From positions 124,001 through 188,000 of the forward strand of contig QCBP01000001.1 of NCBI GenBank assembly GCA_003279055.1: 64,000 bases of DNA, in the 5' to 3' direction. The translations under genes were made by a program, and so were the position numbers. The DNA comes from Prochlorococcus sp. AG-347-I21. GTDB taxonomy: Bacteria; Cyanobacteriota; Cyanobacteriia; PCC-6307; Cyanobiaceae. The notes beneath the pieces were generated by a model. That model ran no database searches, was not told the origin of the DNA, and saw only the letters and a program-made list of their open reading frames with translations. Position 1 is the first letter of the stretch; every line of letters begins with the position of its first letter. Positions 27,256-36,182 of the stretch are shown here, in pieces.

Positions 27256-28275
27256 TTAAGCTGCTTTTTGATGAGTTGTCATTACTCGAAGCTTTAATAT
27301 TGCTTTAGCTTCTAGTTGCCTTACTCTTTCTCGTGAAACATTAATTTGTCTTCCTATTTCTGCGAGTGTTAATGGTTCTTCACCATCTAGCCCGAATCTG
27401 AGCTTCATGATTTTTTGCTCTCTTTCATTTAATTGAGAAAGCCAAGTTCCTAAATGCTCTTTTTGAATAGTTCTATCCATACCCTCCATGGGCTCTTCAC
27501 AGTTTGGATCAGGTATGAGTTCACCAAGAGTACTTCTGTCTTCTTCCCCTCTTGCATGTGCATCTAGGGAGGCGCAAGGAGCACTTTGAGAAATTAAATC
27601 TTCTAAATCCTTTTGATCAATTCCCATCTCAGTTGCCATTTCCAATCTTGTAGGTTGTCTACCAAATTTATGTGATAATTCTCTAGAGACTCTTCTCATT
27701 TTGGACAGTTTTTCACTTATGTGAATAGGCAGACGGATGGTTCTAGCACTGTTATCAATTGCCCTCGTCATTCCTTGTCTAATCCACCAGTAAGCATAAG
27801 TTGAGAATTTATATCCCATAGCAGGATCAAATTTATCTACAGCTCTTTCAAGACCAATAGCTCCTTCCTGGACAAGATCTAATAATTCAAGCCCTTGGTT
27901 TTGGTATTTTTTTGCAACCGAGACAACGAGCCTTAGATTAGCTGCCATCATTCTATCTCTTGCTCTTTTGCCAATCTTTATTTGATAAAGATTTCTTTGG
28001 GTTCTATCAGTTTCAGGAATTAGTAGCAACTTTTTCATGTTCTGAACATGATGAGCTAACTCTATTTCCTCTGCTGGAGTCAAAAGAGGTACTCTTCCAA
28101 TGCTACTTAAGTAATAGCCAATAGAATCTGAAGCGAGTCTGCCAGATTTTTTTTGGCTTTGTTTTGCCGTAAGACTGGATTTCGATTTGCGAGACTTGCC
28201 CGCAGTGTTTGGTAATCTTGGCTCATCAAAATTATTATCTGAAGAGCTTTTTGCAGATTCCAGAGGGATCCCCAT
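27256..28275 (-). CDS. RNA polymerase sigma-70 factor, group 2-like
   Basis: A 339-residue sigma factor. After a basic, serine-rich N-terminus of about 50 residues come region 1.2 (DSIGYYLSSIGRVPLLTP), region 2 (LVQEGAIGLERAVDKFD and STYAYWWIRQGMTRAI, the -10 recognition helix), region 3 and a complete region 4 with the helix-turn-helix LTLAEIGRQINVSRERVRQL. It lacks the long 1.1 extension of the principal factor and is shorter than cyanobacterial SigA, so an alternative group 2 factor fits best. I chose ATG 28275, which sits 8 nt after a clear AGGAGG; a GTG one codon upstream is possible. The phytol-kinase gene follows by 5 bp. Confidence 0.92.
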   Translation of the reverse strand: MGIPLESAKSSSDNNFDEPRLPNTAGKSRKSKSSLTAKQSQKKSGRLASDSIGYYLSSIGRVPLLTPAEEIELAHHVQNMKKLLLIPETDRTQRNLYQIKIGKRARDRMMAANLRLVVSVAKKYQNQGLELLDLVQEGAIGLERAVDKFDPAMGYKFSTYAYWWIRQGMTRAIDNSARTIRLPIHISEKLSKMRRVSRELSHKFGRQPTRLEMATEMGIDQKDLEDLISQSAPCASLDAHARGEEDRSTLGELIPDPNCEEPMEGMDRTIQKEHLGTWLSQLNEREQKIMKLRFGLDGEEPLTLAEIGRQINVSRERVRQLEAKAILKLRVMTTHQKAA

Positions 28276-28283
28276 CACCCTGG

Positions 28284-28289
28284 CCTCCT
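28284..28289 (-). promoter_or_regulatory. Shine-Dalgarno site of the sigma-factor gene
   Basis: The plus-strand CCTCCT reads AGGAGG on the coding strand, 8 nt before the ATG at 28275. It is one of only two near-consensus sites I saw in the window, and it favours that ATG over the GTG one codon upstream. Confidence 0.7.
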
Positions 28290-28392
28290 AAATAATGGAT
28301 TTTTTAAAAAGCTAGCACTGAAATCGAAATAAAAACTACTTTTACGTTGAAATTTTAAAGACAAAAAAATTTTTTTTAAAGCTTATTTCTTG

Positions 28393-28416
28393 AAATCGAT
28401 TGATATGAAACGATTT
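28393..28416 (-). terminator. Possible terminator after ppk
   Basis: AAATCG (28393-28398) pairs with CGATTT (28411-28416) around a 12-nt loop. On the minus strand it is followed within about 10-25 nt by T-rich sequence (28366-28379). It lies in the 208-bp gap between ppk and the sigma-factor gene, which otherwise shows only AT-rich DNA. The stem is short, so confidence is low. Confidence 0.3.
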
Positions 28417-28483
28417 TATAAAAAATAAAAAAAATTTTAAATATTAAGTATTTTTTTAAATGTTATAAAAATCAATATTAATT

Positions 28484-30562
28484 TTATTTTTTTATGAGGT
28501 CAATTTGCGAACGATTATGCGATGAATTTAATTCATATTTCGAATATGAACCATCATCTTTCATTATCCAAGAAAAGTAATTATCTTTAATGTAAGTTTG
28601 CAAAAGCGTGTATATTTTAGATTTCAATTCATAATCCTCTATAGGAGTAATAGCTTCTATTCTTCTATCAAGATTTCTTCTCATCCAATCTGCACTCCCT
28701 ATAAAAACCTCATTATCCCCGTTATTAAAAAACCAAAAAATTCTCGAGTGTTCAAGAAAATGGCCAATAATGCTTATAACTTTAATATTTTCACTTAAAT
28801 TTTTTCTTTGGGGATATAGGCAACAAATACCTCTTATGATGAGGTTAATTTTTACGCCTGACTCTGAAGCTAAATAAAGCAGTTTAATTATTTCTGGATC
28901 TACTAAAGAATTCATTTTTGCGATTATTTCGGCTTTTTTGCCTTCCTTTGCATTTTTAATTTCTCTCTTTATCAGAAATATAAATTTCTCTCTCATCGAT
29001 GAGGGAGAAACTAATAATTTTTGATAACTTTTTTGTTTAGAAAAACCAGATAAGTAGTTAAATAATTCAAGTAAATCAGATGCAATATCAGGATCAGTTG
29101 AAAGTAATCCTAAATCTGTATAAAACTTTGCAGTATTAGAGTTATAATTCCCTGTTCCAATATGGAAATAATTCCTTAATCGTCCTTTCTCTTTTCTTAC
29201 TATTAAGGCTATTTTTGTATGTGTTTTAAATCCGATGATTCCATATACAACATGAATTCCAGCTTGTTCAAGTTGTTTTGCCCATTGAATATTATTGTCT
29301 TCATCAAATCTTGCTTTTAGTTCAACAAGAGTCATTACTTCTTTTCCATTCTCTGCAGCTCTCATTAAAGCTGCAATGATAGGGGAATCTTGGGAAACTC
29401 GATATAAAGTAATTTTTATAGCCATTACAAGTGGATCATCAGCTGCTCTGTTTATAAATTCTTCAACTGAAGTTTTAAATAAGTCATAGGGATGATGAAG
29501 CAGAATATTTTTTTTTCTAAGGATATTAAAAATAGAATTAGGGTTTTTGTTTGAAGGCAAATCTAAATGTTTTAATTCTGGGTGAGTTTTTCCAATTAGT
29601 AGATTTTCTTTTAAATCATCTCTATCAATTTTTGTAAGCTGATTTAAGTCGTCTAGGCCTAATAAACTTTTGCAAAAGTATATATATTCTTTCTGTATTG
29701 AGATACTTTCAATAAGTAACTTTAGAATATTTTCTGGCATATCTGACTCCACTTCTAGTCTAACTACGTCTCCACCTAATCTTCTTTTTTGCAAACTTTG
29801 TTCAACAGCTAAAAGTAGATCATCAGCTTCAAGTTCTTTTAATTCTAAATCTGCATCTCTTGTCACTCTAAAAAAAGAGTAATTTATACATTCCATTCCA
29901 TTAAATAAAGTATTTATATTATTCCCAATTAAATCTTCAACACTTATGAAATAGTGAGAATTTTCATCACTAAGTTGAGTAATTTCATTGGGAATTCGTA
30001 TAAATCGGGGTATATTTTTTGTTGGTATTTTTACTCTCACAAACTGATTTTTAGAATCCTCCTCATCCTTTATTAAAGCTGCTAAATTTAGACTTAAATT
30101 ACTTATAAAAGGAAATGGATGTGCCGGATCAACAACTAATGGAGTTAATAAAGGGAAAATAGATGTTGTAAAGAAGTTATTACACCAATTTCTTTGATTT
30201 TCACTTAGGTCCCTATATTTTTTTAAAATTACACCTTTTTCTTTTAATTCATTTTTTAATTCATTATTCACATAGTTTTCTTGGAGAATAGTTAACTTTT
30301 TTATTTCATTATTGATTTTTTTTAATTGCTCTTTAGGGGTAAGTCCGTCAATACTTTTTTTAGTAATTTCTGCTTCAACTTGAGCCTTTAATGAAGCTAC
30401 TCTTACCATAAAAAACTCATCAAGATTATTACTAAAAATTGAACAAAATTTCACTTTATCTAGAATTTTGTACTCCTTTTCCATACCAGTAAGGAGTACT
30501 CTTTTATTGAATTCAATCCAACTTAATTCTCTATTAATAAAAATATCAGTCTGGCTTTTCAT
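28484..30562 (-). CDS. ppk: Polyphosphate kinase 1
   Basis: PPK1 reversibly polymerises the ATP gamma-phosphate into polyphosphate, a phosphate and energy store relevant in P-poor oceans. The 692-residue protein has the N-terminal FINRELSWIEFNKRVL domain, HHPYDLF and the two catalytic-domain histidines: H448 in FKTHTK, the position of the phosphorylated residue, and H605 in HFLEHS. NYFHIGTGNYN lies between them, and MRRNLDRRIEAITPI comes near the end. Length is standard. The ATG at 30562 overlaps the stop of the upstream MFS transporter gene by 4 bp (ATGA), so the two are translationally coupled. Confidence 0.98.
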   Translation of the reverse strand: MKSQTDIFINRELSWIEFNKRVLLTGMEKEYKILDKVKFCSIFSNNLDEFFMVRVASLKAQVEAEITKKSIDGLTPKEQLKKINNEIKKLTILQENYVNNELKNELKEKGVILKKYRDLSENQRNWCNNFFTTSIFPLLTPLVVDPAHPFPFISNLSLNLAALIKDEEDSKNQFVRVKIPTKNIPRFIRIPNEITQLSDENSHYFISVEDLIGNNINTLFNGMECINYSFFRVTRDADLELKELEADDLLLAVEQSLQKRRLGGDVVRLEVESDMPENILKLLIESISIQKEYIYFCKSLLGLDDLNQLTKIDRDDLKENLLIGKTHPELKHLDLPSNKNPNSIFNILRKKNILLHHPYDLFKTSVEEFINRAADDPLVMAIKITLYRVSQDSPIIAALMRAAENGKEVMTLVELKARFDEDNNIQWAKQLEQAGIHVVYGIIGFKTHTKIALIVRKEKGRLRNYFHIGTGNYNSNTAKFYTDLGLLSTDPDIASDLLELFNYLSGFSKQKSYQKLLVSPSSMREKFIFLIKREIKNAKEGKKAEIIAKMNSLVDPEIIKLLYLASESGVKINLIIRGICCLYPQRKNLSENIKVISIIGHFLEHSRIFWFFNNGDNEVFIGSADWMRRNLDRRIEAITPIEDYELKSKIYTLLQTYIKDNYFSWIMKDDGSYSKYELNSSHNRSQIDLIKK

Positions 30563-31845
30563 TGAAAAACTTTTAATTTTTGATTTTTAAAAGAATTATT
30601 ATTTTTACCCTCTGCAATAAGGTATATCATGAAAAGTAAGATAACGGAACCAGCTATAAAAGGAGATTTAGGACCAAAACTATCATAAACCCTTCCAGCC
30701 ATTGCAATTCCTAAAACTCCTCCAAGACTCTGTAGACCCTGAAGGCTACTTAAAATTGATCCTTGTTTATCAATGTCTAATTTCTTAGATATTAGTGCTC
30801 TTAAAGTGGGTGTAATTAACCCTGCCCCAACGGCTAAAAATGAAACAGCTGAATAAATATTGATTGTCGCATTTTCTTTTGGAGCAGTTATTAAAAGAGC
30901 ACATGCCACAAGAATAAAGCCTGATCCGACGAGTGTTAATCGCATTTCTCCAAATTGCTTTACCAGAGGCCCAATTAATCCTCCCTGAACGATAATTGCA
31001 ATGATTCCTACTACAACAAGAGTTCCACTTGATGCTTTGGTAGTCCAGTTTAAAGACTCTTGAAGGAAAAATATCAGGATATTGGTCAATCCAGTAAAAG
31101 CGATAAAGTAAATAAAAAATGCTAATGATAATTTTTGAATCTTTTCTTCTTTGAAAACTGTAAATATAGCTTTTAAAGGGTTTTTTAAAATAGTTTTTGA
31201 TTTACTTGAGTCACTATTAGGCTTGGTTTCTGGTAAGTAAAAAAATACAAGGAGAAAATTTATTATTGGAATGATTGAGGCTATCAAAACTGGAATAATA
31301 AAATCATTATTTGTATTTCTTGCAAAAATTACAACAAAAATATTACCTAAGAAAAAACTTAAACCAAAAGCTACACCAATAAGCCCAAATGTTTTTGCTC
31401 TTTTTTCAGGGCTTGAAATATCTGCAAGAATTGTTGTTGCAGTAGCTGCAGTCCCCCCACTCAAACCGTCAATTAGTCTCGCTAAAAATAATAAAAATAA
31501 CGGGATAGAGGCTATTGAATTTGACCAATTAAAAAGAACTGTAAAAGATAATATTGATATTCCTATTACTGAACCTGTAATACAAAAAAGAGTGACAGGT
31601 CTTCTACCGTATCTATCACTCATAAGTCCTATAAAAGGAGAAGCTGTAAATTGGGCTAACTGGTAAGTACATGATAATAAGCCATATGTACTAGCTTTAG
31701 AGTCAAAGAGTAAAACAAAGGAGGGTAAAATGGGTAGTAGTATACTTTCACTTAACCGATCGTTGAGAAGGGTGATAAAAGCACTCAGAAGAGTAAAATT
31801 TTTATTTGGTTTCAATAAACTTTTTTTCACAATATTTACCTTCAT
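30559..31845 (-). CDS. Major facilitator superfamily transporter (Tet-like)
   Basis: A 428-residue protein with about twelve hydrophobic helices and the MFS motif A GLMSDRYGRRPV after the second helix, repeated in weaker form in the C-terminal half (GPLVKQFGEMRL). Overall layout and the LLFLARLIDGLSGGTAATA helix resemble the TetA/multidrug efflux group (DHA1, twelve-helix). A basic N-terminal stretch of about 15 residues precedes helix 1. The substrate cannot be deduced; a drug or metabolite exporter is the default. Its last 4 bp overlap ppk, an unusual partner. It is divergent from cobA by 30 bp, so the two promoters share very little DNA. Confidence 0.88.
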   Translation of the reverse strand: MKVNIVKKSLLKPNKNFTLLSAFITLLNDRLSESILLPILPSFVLLFDSKASTYGLLSCTYQLAQFTASPFIGLMSDRYGRRPVTLFCITGSVIGISILSFTVLFNWSNSIASIPLFLLFLARLIDGLSGGTAATATTILADISSPEKRAKTFGLIGVAFGLSFFLGNIFVVIFARNTNNDFIIPVLIASIIPIINFLLVFFYLPETKPNSDSSKSKTILKNPLKAIFTVFKEEKIQKLSLAFFIYFIAFTGLTNILIFFLQESLNWTTKASSGTLVVVGIIAIIVQGGLIGPLVKQFGEMRLTLVGSGFILVACALLITAPKENATINIYSAVSFLAVGAGLITPTLRALISKKLDIDKQGSILSSLQGLQSLGGVLGIAMAGRVYDSFGPKSPFIAGSVILLFMIYLIAEGKNNNSFKNQKLKVFQ

Positions 31846-31875
31846 TGCGATTAACTTCTACTACCATACTTGTTA

Positions 31876-32691
31876 ATGGATATTAATGTGCCTGGCATTG
31901 TTTATTTAGTTGGAGCAGGTCCTGGTGACCCTGAGCTCCTAACTCTGAAAGCTTTACGTCTAATCAAAAACTGTGATGCATTAGTACATGATGCTTTAAT
32001 CCCAGATGAAATCACTAAAGAAGCAGGAAAAAATACAGCAATTTTTCATGTTGGTAAAAGAGCTGGGAAGTGTTCTGTACCTCAGGCAGAAACTAATGCT
32101 CTTATTTTGAAATTGGCAAAAGAAGGCAAAAATGTTGTAAGGCTTAAAGGAGGAGATCCATTCGTTTTTTCTAGAGGTGGTGAAGAGGTATCGATTTTAG
32201 AAAAAAATGGAATTTCAGTTGAAATTGTTCCTGGTATTACTTCTGGGATAGCTGCCCCCACATATTTTGGTATTCCACTAACCCATAGAGATGCTGCAAG
32301 TTCCGTGACTTTCGTGACTGGTCATGAACATGTTGATAAGGAGAAAAAGAGCGTTAATTGGAGAGATTTAGCTAAATCATCAGATAGCTTAGTAATTTTT
32401 ATGGGTATAAAAAATATTGAATTTATTGTTGAAGAATTAATACTAGGTGGTTTAGATAAGAATACTAAATGCGCTGTTATTCAAGAAGCTACTTTAAAAA
32501 ATCAAAAATGTTTGATAGGGAATTTAGACAATCTCCCAGATAAAATCAAAGATAAAAAATTTTTAGCTCCATCAATTATCATTATTGGAAAAATTGTTGA
32601 ATTTAAGGTTAATAACAACATAACTAAAGTATCTGATGTTTATTTACCAGATATTAATAAAGTTCAACTATACAATAAATCCCAAAAATAA
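31876..32691 (+). CDS. cobA: Uroporphyrinogen-III C-methyltransferase
   Basis: SUMT uses two S-adenosylmethionine molecules to make precorrin-2, the branch point to siroheme and cobalamin. The 271-residue protein shows the SAM-binding GAGPGDPE at residues 13-20, VRLKGGDPFVFSRGGEE and GITSGIAAPTYFGIPLTHRD, all typical. There is no CysG dehydrogenase or ferrochelatase domain fused to it. I chose ATG 31876; a TTG two codons upstream is the only alternative. The last 28 bp overlap the end of the convergent pabC gene, which encodes the opposite strand's C-terminus. In this lineage the enzyme serves sulfite/nitrite reductase siroheme or pseudocobalamin synthesis. Confidence 0.96.
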   Translation: MDINVPGIVYLVGAGPGDPELLTLKALRLIKNCDALVHDALIPDEITKEAGKNTAIFHVGKRAGKCSVPQAETNALILKLAKEGKNVVRLKGGDPFVFSRGGEEVSILEKNGISVEIVPGITSGIAAPTYFGIPLTHRDAASSVTFVTGHEHVDKEKKSVNWRDLAKSSDSLVIFMGIKNIEFIVEELILGGLDKNTKCAVIQEATLKNQKCLIGNLDNLPDKIKDKKFLAPSIIIIGKIVEFKVNNNITKVSDVYLPDINKVQLYNKSQK

Positions 32692-33491
32692 ATTGGATCG
32701 AATTTAGGTTTAAGCTTTAAATCATTAACTTGATTAATTTGCCTGCAAGATAAGCTATTAATTGCAACTATTATGTCATCATTTTGAAATTCTGGAGAAA
32801 TTAATTCTTCTTTTACAATTTTCAATTTTAAAGCTTTAGAAATCATAATCCCCTCTAAACAGCCGCTCTCTTTTCTAGGAGTTATCCATTGATTATTTCT
32901 TTTAATTAGAAGATTAAATGTACTTCCACAACAAAGTTCACCTGACGTATTCAACAGGATAGAATCATCAAATGATTTTTCATTAGCTTCTGTCAAAACT
33001 TGTATTGCCTGATTATATGAAAATGTTTTGCATTTACTTATAAGACTGAATTCATTTATTTTTTCCCTTTGACTAATGCAAACGCTTATTGGATTAAAAT
33101 TTGGTTTGATTCTATAGAACTCAAGCCATATATTATCCAAATCTTTTGTCTCTGTAGTGCTATCAATTCTTAGTTTTCGACCTTCATTAGTTCCTCGACT
33201 ATAGTTTATTCTTACTGAAGCAAATTGATCATTTTTAAGCGATAACTTTTTAATTCCATCGTGAATGAGTTGTCTCAAAGTTAATTTATTTATTTTGAGA
33301 TTAATATTTAAAATTTTGCTACTTTTTTCTAACCTTTTGAGATGTTCATCAAAAAGAATAGGTTTGTTTTCTTTTATCAAAATAGTCTCAAATATACCAT
33401 CAGCAAATTTTAATCCTCTATTATTAGCAGCAATAAATATTCTATCAATATCCAACCATTGATCCTTGTGCCAGCCTAATGTTTCAATCAT
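32664..33491 (-). CDS. pabC: Aminodeoxychorismate lyase-like, class IV aminotransferase
   Basis: A PLP enzyme of fold type IV, here most likely 4-amino-4-deoxychorismate lyase, which releases pyruvate to give p-aminobenzoate for folate. The N-terminal NRGLKFADGIFETILI stretch (residues about 29-44) is typical of the class, the PLP lysine lies in SKCKTFSYNQAIQV, and NTSGELCCGSTFNLL corresponds to the usual cofactor-phosphate segment. The length of 275 fits. The assignment over branched-chain or D-amino-acid aminotransferases rests on the 4-bp overlap (ATGA) with pabB immediately upstream. The 3' end overlaps cobA by 28 bp. Confidence 0.87.
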   Translation of the reverse strand: MIETLGWHKDQWLDIDRIFIAANNRGLKFADGIFETILIKENKPILFDEHLKRLEKSSKILNINLKINKLTLRQLIHDGIKKLSLKNDQFASVRINYSRGTNEGRKLRIDSTTETKDLDNIWLEFYRIKPNFNPISVCISQREKINEFSLISKCKTFSYNQAIQVLTEANEKSFDDSILLNTSGELCCGSTFNLLIKRNNQWITPRKESGCLEGIMISKALKLKIVKEELISPEFQNDDIIVAINSLSCRQINQVNDLKLKPKFDPIYFWDLLYS

Positions 33492-34807
33492 TTGAGTGAA
33501 TCAATTAACGGTAAAAGTTTCCACTTTAGTTCATTAGTTTCCTCTTCAGGGTTTGAGTCAATAACTATTCCGCAACCAGCATATATATTGATTTTTTTGT
33601 CTTTAATTAAAAATGATCTTATTAGTATATTGCTGTCAAACTCTCCATTCCAGTCAAGCTTCAAAAATGAGCCACAGTATGGTCCACGTTCACATTCTTC
33701 TAATTCAAAAAGTCTCTGGCATGATCTTAATTTAGGTGCTCCAGTTATAGAGCCCCCAGGCCAACAAGCTTTTAGTAAGTCAATCCAGTTTTTGTCTTTT
33801 TTTAATTTGCCTCTGATTACTGAAGTTAAATGATGAACTTTTAAGAAACTTTCAAGTTTTAATATTTCTGGCACCATAATGCTTCCCGTTTCGCAAACTT
33901 TACTTAAATCATTTCTTATTAGGTCAACAATCATAATATTTTCTGCTCTATCTTTTTCGTTCGTTATTAAATCGATAGCATTAAGCGCGTCTTGATTTAA
34001 ATCTTTATCTCTAGATCTAGTTCCTTTAATAGGTCTTGATTCTACAAAATTTTTATTATCTATTTTTATAAATCTTTCTGGCGAGGTAGATAATACCGCC
34101 TCTTTATAATTATCATTATTATTCACTATTATTCCTCCAAAAGGCGCCCTTAATTTTCTTCTTATTTTTAAATAAATATCTAGAGGATTATAGTTTTTGG
34201 CAGATTCAATTTCGCATTTAGTTGTTAGGTTTGCTTGAAATAAATCCCCTAAGGAAATTAATTTTTTCAACTTTAAAATATTTTTCTGAAATTTTTCAGC
34301 CATTTCGTCCAAATAGATTTTTGAAAAATCAAAATTCAAATTTGTTTTTATAGTATTTTCCTCTTCAATAGTATTTATATTGTTGATTATATTTTTATAA
34401 TTAATCAGTTCAGATGAGTTTGTGCCTTCTATAATTATTTCTTTTTTGTTTAGATTACACTTAATGATTGGATCATATGATGCAATCCATAAAGTTGCCA
34501 TATCAGATTGCCGCCATGGATTTTTTGGTTCTATGAAAACTCCAGCTTCATAACTTAACCATCCGATCCAAAATCCTTTTTCAATATTTTTTAAATTCTT
34601 AAATGGATTATTAGTGTTGTCTAAGTTATTGATATCTCTTGATTGAATTATTTTTTTAGGTTTAATTCCTATTATTGACCATTCCCCATTTTCTTTACCA
34701 TCACTGTCTAGCCAAGCTAATCCTTTATCTCCGAATTTTTTTGTTAGATGATGCGTAATCAGTGCTGGATCTATCCATTTTTCTAGAATTATTTTTTTTA
34801 TTTTCAT
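33488..34807 (-). CDS. pabB: Aminodeoxychorismate synthase component I
   Basis: A chorismate-binding enzyme of 439 residues that aminates chorismate using ammonia from a PabA-type glutaminase subunit. Conserved blocks of the family are present: STSPERFIKID, ESRPIKGTRSRD, IVDLIRNDLSKVC, PGGSITGAPKLRS and RGPYCGSFLKLDWNG, followed by YAGCGIVIDSNPEEE. TrpE and PabB share these motifs; PabB is favoured by the coupled pabC (4-bp overlap at its end). It also overlaps the upstream queC by 4 bp, making a queC-pabB-pabC chain. No glutaminase domain is fused, so the PabA/TrpG subunit must be encoded elsewhere. Confidence 0.9.
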   Translation of the reverse strand: MKIKKIILEKWIDPALITHHLTKKFGDKGLAWLDSDGKENGEWSIIGIKPKKIIQSRDINNLDNTNNPFKNLKNIEKGFWIGWLSYEAGVFIEPKNPWRQSDMATLWIASYDPIIKCNLNKKEIIIEGTNSSELINYKNIINNINTIEEENTIKTNLNFDFSKIYLDEMAEKFQKNILKLKKLISLGDLFQANLTTKCEIESAKNYNPLDIYLKIRRKLRAPFGGIIVNNNDNYKEAVLSTSPERFIKIDNKNFVESRPIKGTRSRDKDLNQDALNAIDLITNEKDRAENIMIVDLIRNDLSKVCETGSIMVPEILKLESFLKVHHLTSVIRGKLKKDKNWIDLLKACWPGGSITGAPKLRSCQRLFELEECERGPYCGSFLKLDWNGEFDSNILIRSFLIKDKKINIYAGCGIVIDSNPEEETNELKWKLLPLIDSLK

Positions 34808-35478
34808 TTTTTATTATTGTTATTAAGCCATTTTTCATAAGCGGCATTTCTAATTCTGCAGCTATCACACTTGCCGCATGGTTTTGAATTACCAGAATAA
34901 CAACTCCATGTTTTATCTAAAGGGACATGATTATCAAAAGCTAATTTAATAATTTCTTCTTTATTTAAATCTAATAGTGGTGTCCAAAGTTTTATTGGAT
35001 TATTTTCTCTTCCTCTTTTATTGGCTAAATCTGCTAATTCTTGAAATTTTTTAATGTAGTCTGGCCTGCAATCTGGATAACCAGAATAATCTAGTGCATT
35101 AACTCCTAATCCTATCAAATCAGCATCTATTGCTTCGGCATAACTTAGTGCAACGGAAATAAATATAGTATTTCTCCCAGGAACATAAGTGTTAGGAATT
35201 TTATTGCTTTGGACTCCTTCTATCGGAATTTTTTTTTGATTATCTGTTAATGAAGAGCCTCCCCATAAAGACAAGTCAAGCTTAATGATTTTAAATTCTT
35301 CGATATCAAAATGTTTTGCAATTATTGATGCAGAATTTAATTCTTTTTTATGGCGCTGACCGTAGTCAAATGAAAGGCCAAAAATTTTAGCTTCGGATTT
35401 TTTTGCGATACCAGTAACTGTAGAAGAATCTAAACCTCCAGATAATAAAACTACTATCGATTTATTTTTAAGAGTCAT
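34804..35478 (-). CDS. queC: 7-cyano-7-deazaguanine synthase
   Basis: QueC turns 7-carboxy-7-deazaguanine into preQ0 with ATP and ammonia, a step of queuosine synthesis. The PP-loop SGGLDSS is at residues 13-19, and the zinc-binding cysteines are C193, C201, C204 and C207 in the C-terminal CYSGNSKPCGKCDSC segment. FDYGQRHKKEL and the PGRNTIFISVALSYAEA helix are typical. The length of 224 is normal. The ATG is at 35478, 6 bp after queE, whose product is its substrate. Its stop overlaps the start of pabB by 4 bp, coupling queuosine and folate genes. Confidence 0.97.
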   Translation of the reverse strand: MTLKNKSIVVLLSGGLDSSTVTGIAKKSEAKIFGLSFDYGQRHKKELNSASIIAKHFDIEEFKIIKLDLSLWGGSSLTDNQKKIPIEGVQSNKIPNTYVPGRNTIFISVALSYAEAIDADLIGLGVNALDYSGYPDCRPDYIKKFQELADLANKRGRENNPIKLWTPLLDLNKEEIIKLAFDNHVPLDKTWSCYSGNSKPCGKCDSCRIRNAAYEKWLNNNNKK

Positions 35479-35484
35479 ATGATT

Positions 35485-36156
35485 TCAATTAATTTTTAAG
35501 TATTTGTGAGTTTGAAGGCTCAATTTCCAATCGGGGTTATTTTTTACGAAATCGATAGCAAGAGAAAACCCATTCGCATTATTCCATGCTGGCTGTAAAT
35601 AAAAAATTTTATCTTTTTTTTCTAAGCCATTTTCGCTTTTAGAAAGTTGATATTGTTTTAAAGTTTCTTTTTTTATTTGAATCGCAAATTCAATATCTTC
35701 TATTTCATTTATGATTATTTTGATTTCATTACAGTTTTTCAAAAAATAATTTTTTGGAGGTGAGTGTCTTTTTGGAGATAAAGTAATCCAGTCATAGCTT
35801 CCTGATATCGAATTAACTCCACTTGTCTCAATATGAATCTTCATTGGCTTTTGTTTTTCTCCCATCGTCATTTTTTTTATGGCTTTGCAAAAATTATCCA
35901 AGTTATGCTGTAGAGGTTCTCCACCTGTAATAACGCAAAAAGATGCTCCTTTTTTTCTGGCAATTTTTATGTGATCTATTATTTTTTCAATTGCTATAGA
36001 AGGGTGTTTTTTCTCGTCCCATGAATTCTTGGTATCGCACCAGGAACATCCAACTTTACATCCAGCTAATCTTACAAAAAAAGCACTTTTTCCAGCGTGA
36101 TAACCTTCACCTTGTAATGAATGAAATTGCTCGACTAAGGGTAAAGAATTTGTCAT
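35485..36156 (-). CDS. queE: 7-carboxy-7-deazaguanine synthase (radical SAM)
   Basis: QueE is a radical SAM enzyme that rearranges 6-carboxytetrahydropterin into 7-carboxy-7-deazaguanine. In the 223-residue form starting at ATG 36156, the [4Fe-4S] cysteines are C33, C37 and C40, in the CX3CX2C pattern GCKVGCSWCDT. An EQFHSLQGEG motif precedes them, and VITGGEPLQ plus IETSGVNSI follow. A TTG four codons upstream is an alternative start. It is followed by queC at 6 bp. queD and queF, the other pathway genes, are not in the window. It follows pyrG by 26 bp on the same strand. Confidence 0.95.
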   Translation of the reverse strand: MTNSLPLVEQFHSLQGEGYHAGKSAFFVRLAGCKVGCSWCDTKNSWDEKKHPSIAIEKIIDHIKIARKKGASFCVITGGEPLQHNLDNFCKAIKKMTMGEKQKPMKIHIETSGVNSISGSYDWITLSPKRHSPPKNYFLKNCNEIKIIINEIEDIEFAIQIKKETLKQYQLSKSENGLEKKDKIFYLQPAWNNANGFSLAIDFVKNNPDWKLSLQTHKYLKIN

Positions 36157-36182
36157 TTTTTCATTCAAAAAAATAAAGAATA

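Noticed and set aside
31271-31666. 131-residue plus-strand frame antisense to the MFS transporter
   Set aside because: It lies wholly within a well-supported gene, its phase mirrors the codons of the transporter, and the product shows only residues expected from reversed hydrophobic codons.
33492-33833. 113-residue plus-strand frame antisense to pabB
   Set aside because: It reads the reverse of conserved PabB motifs (for example the GGSITGAP block) and has no start context of its own.
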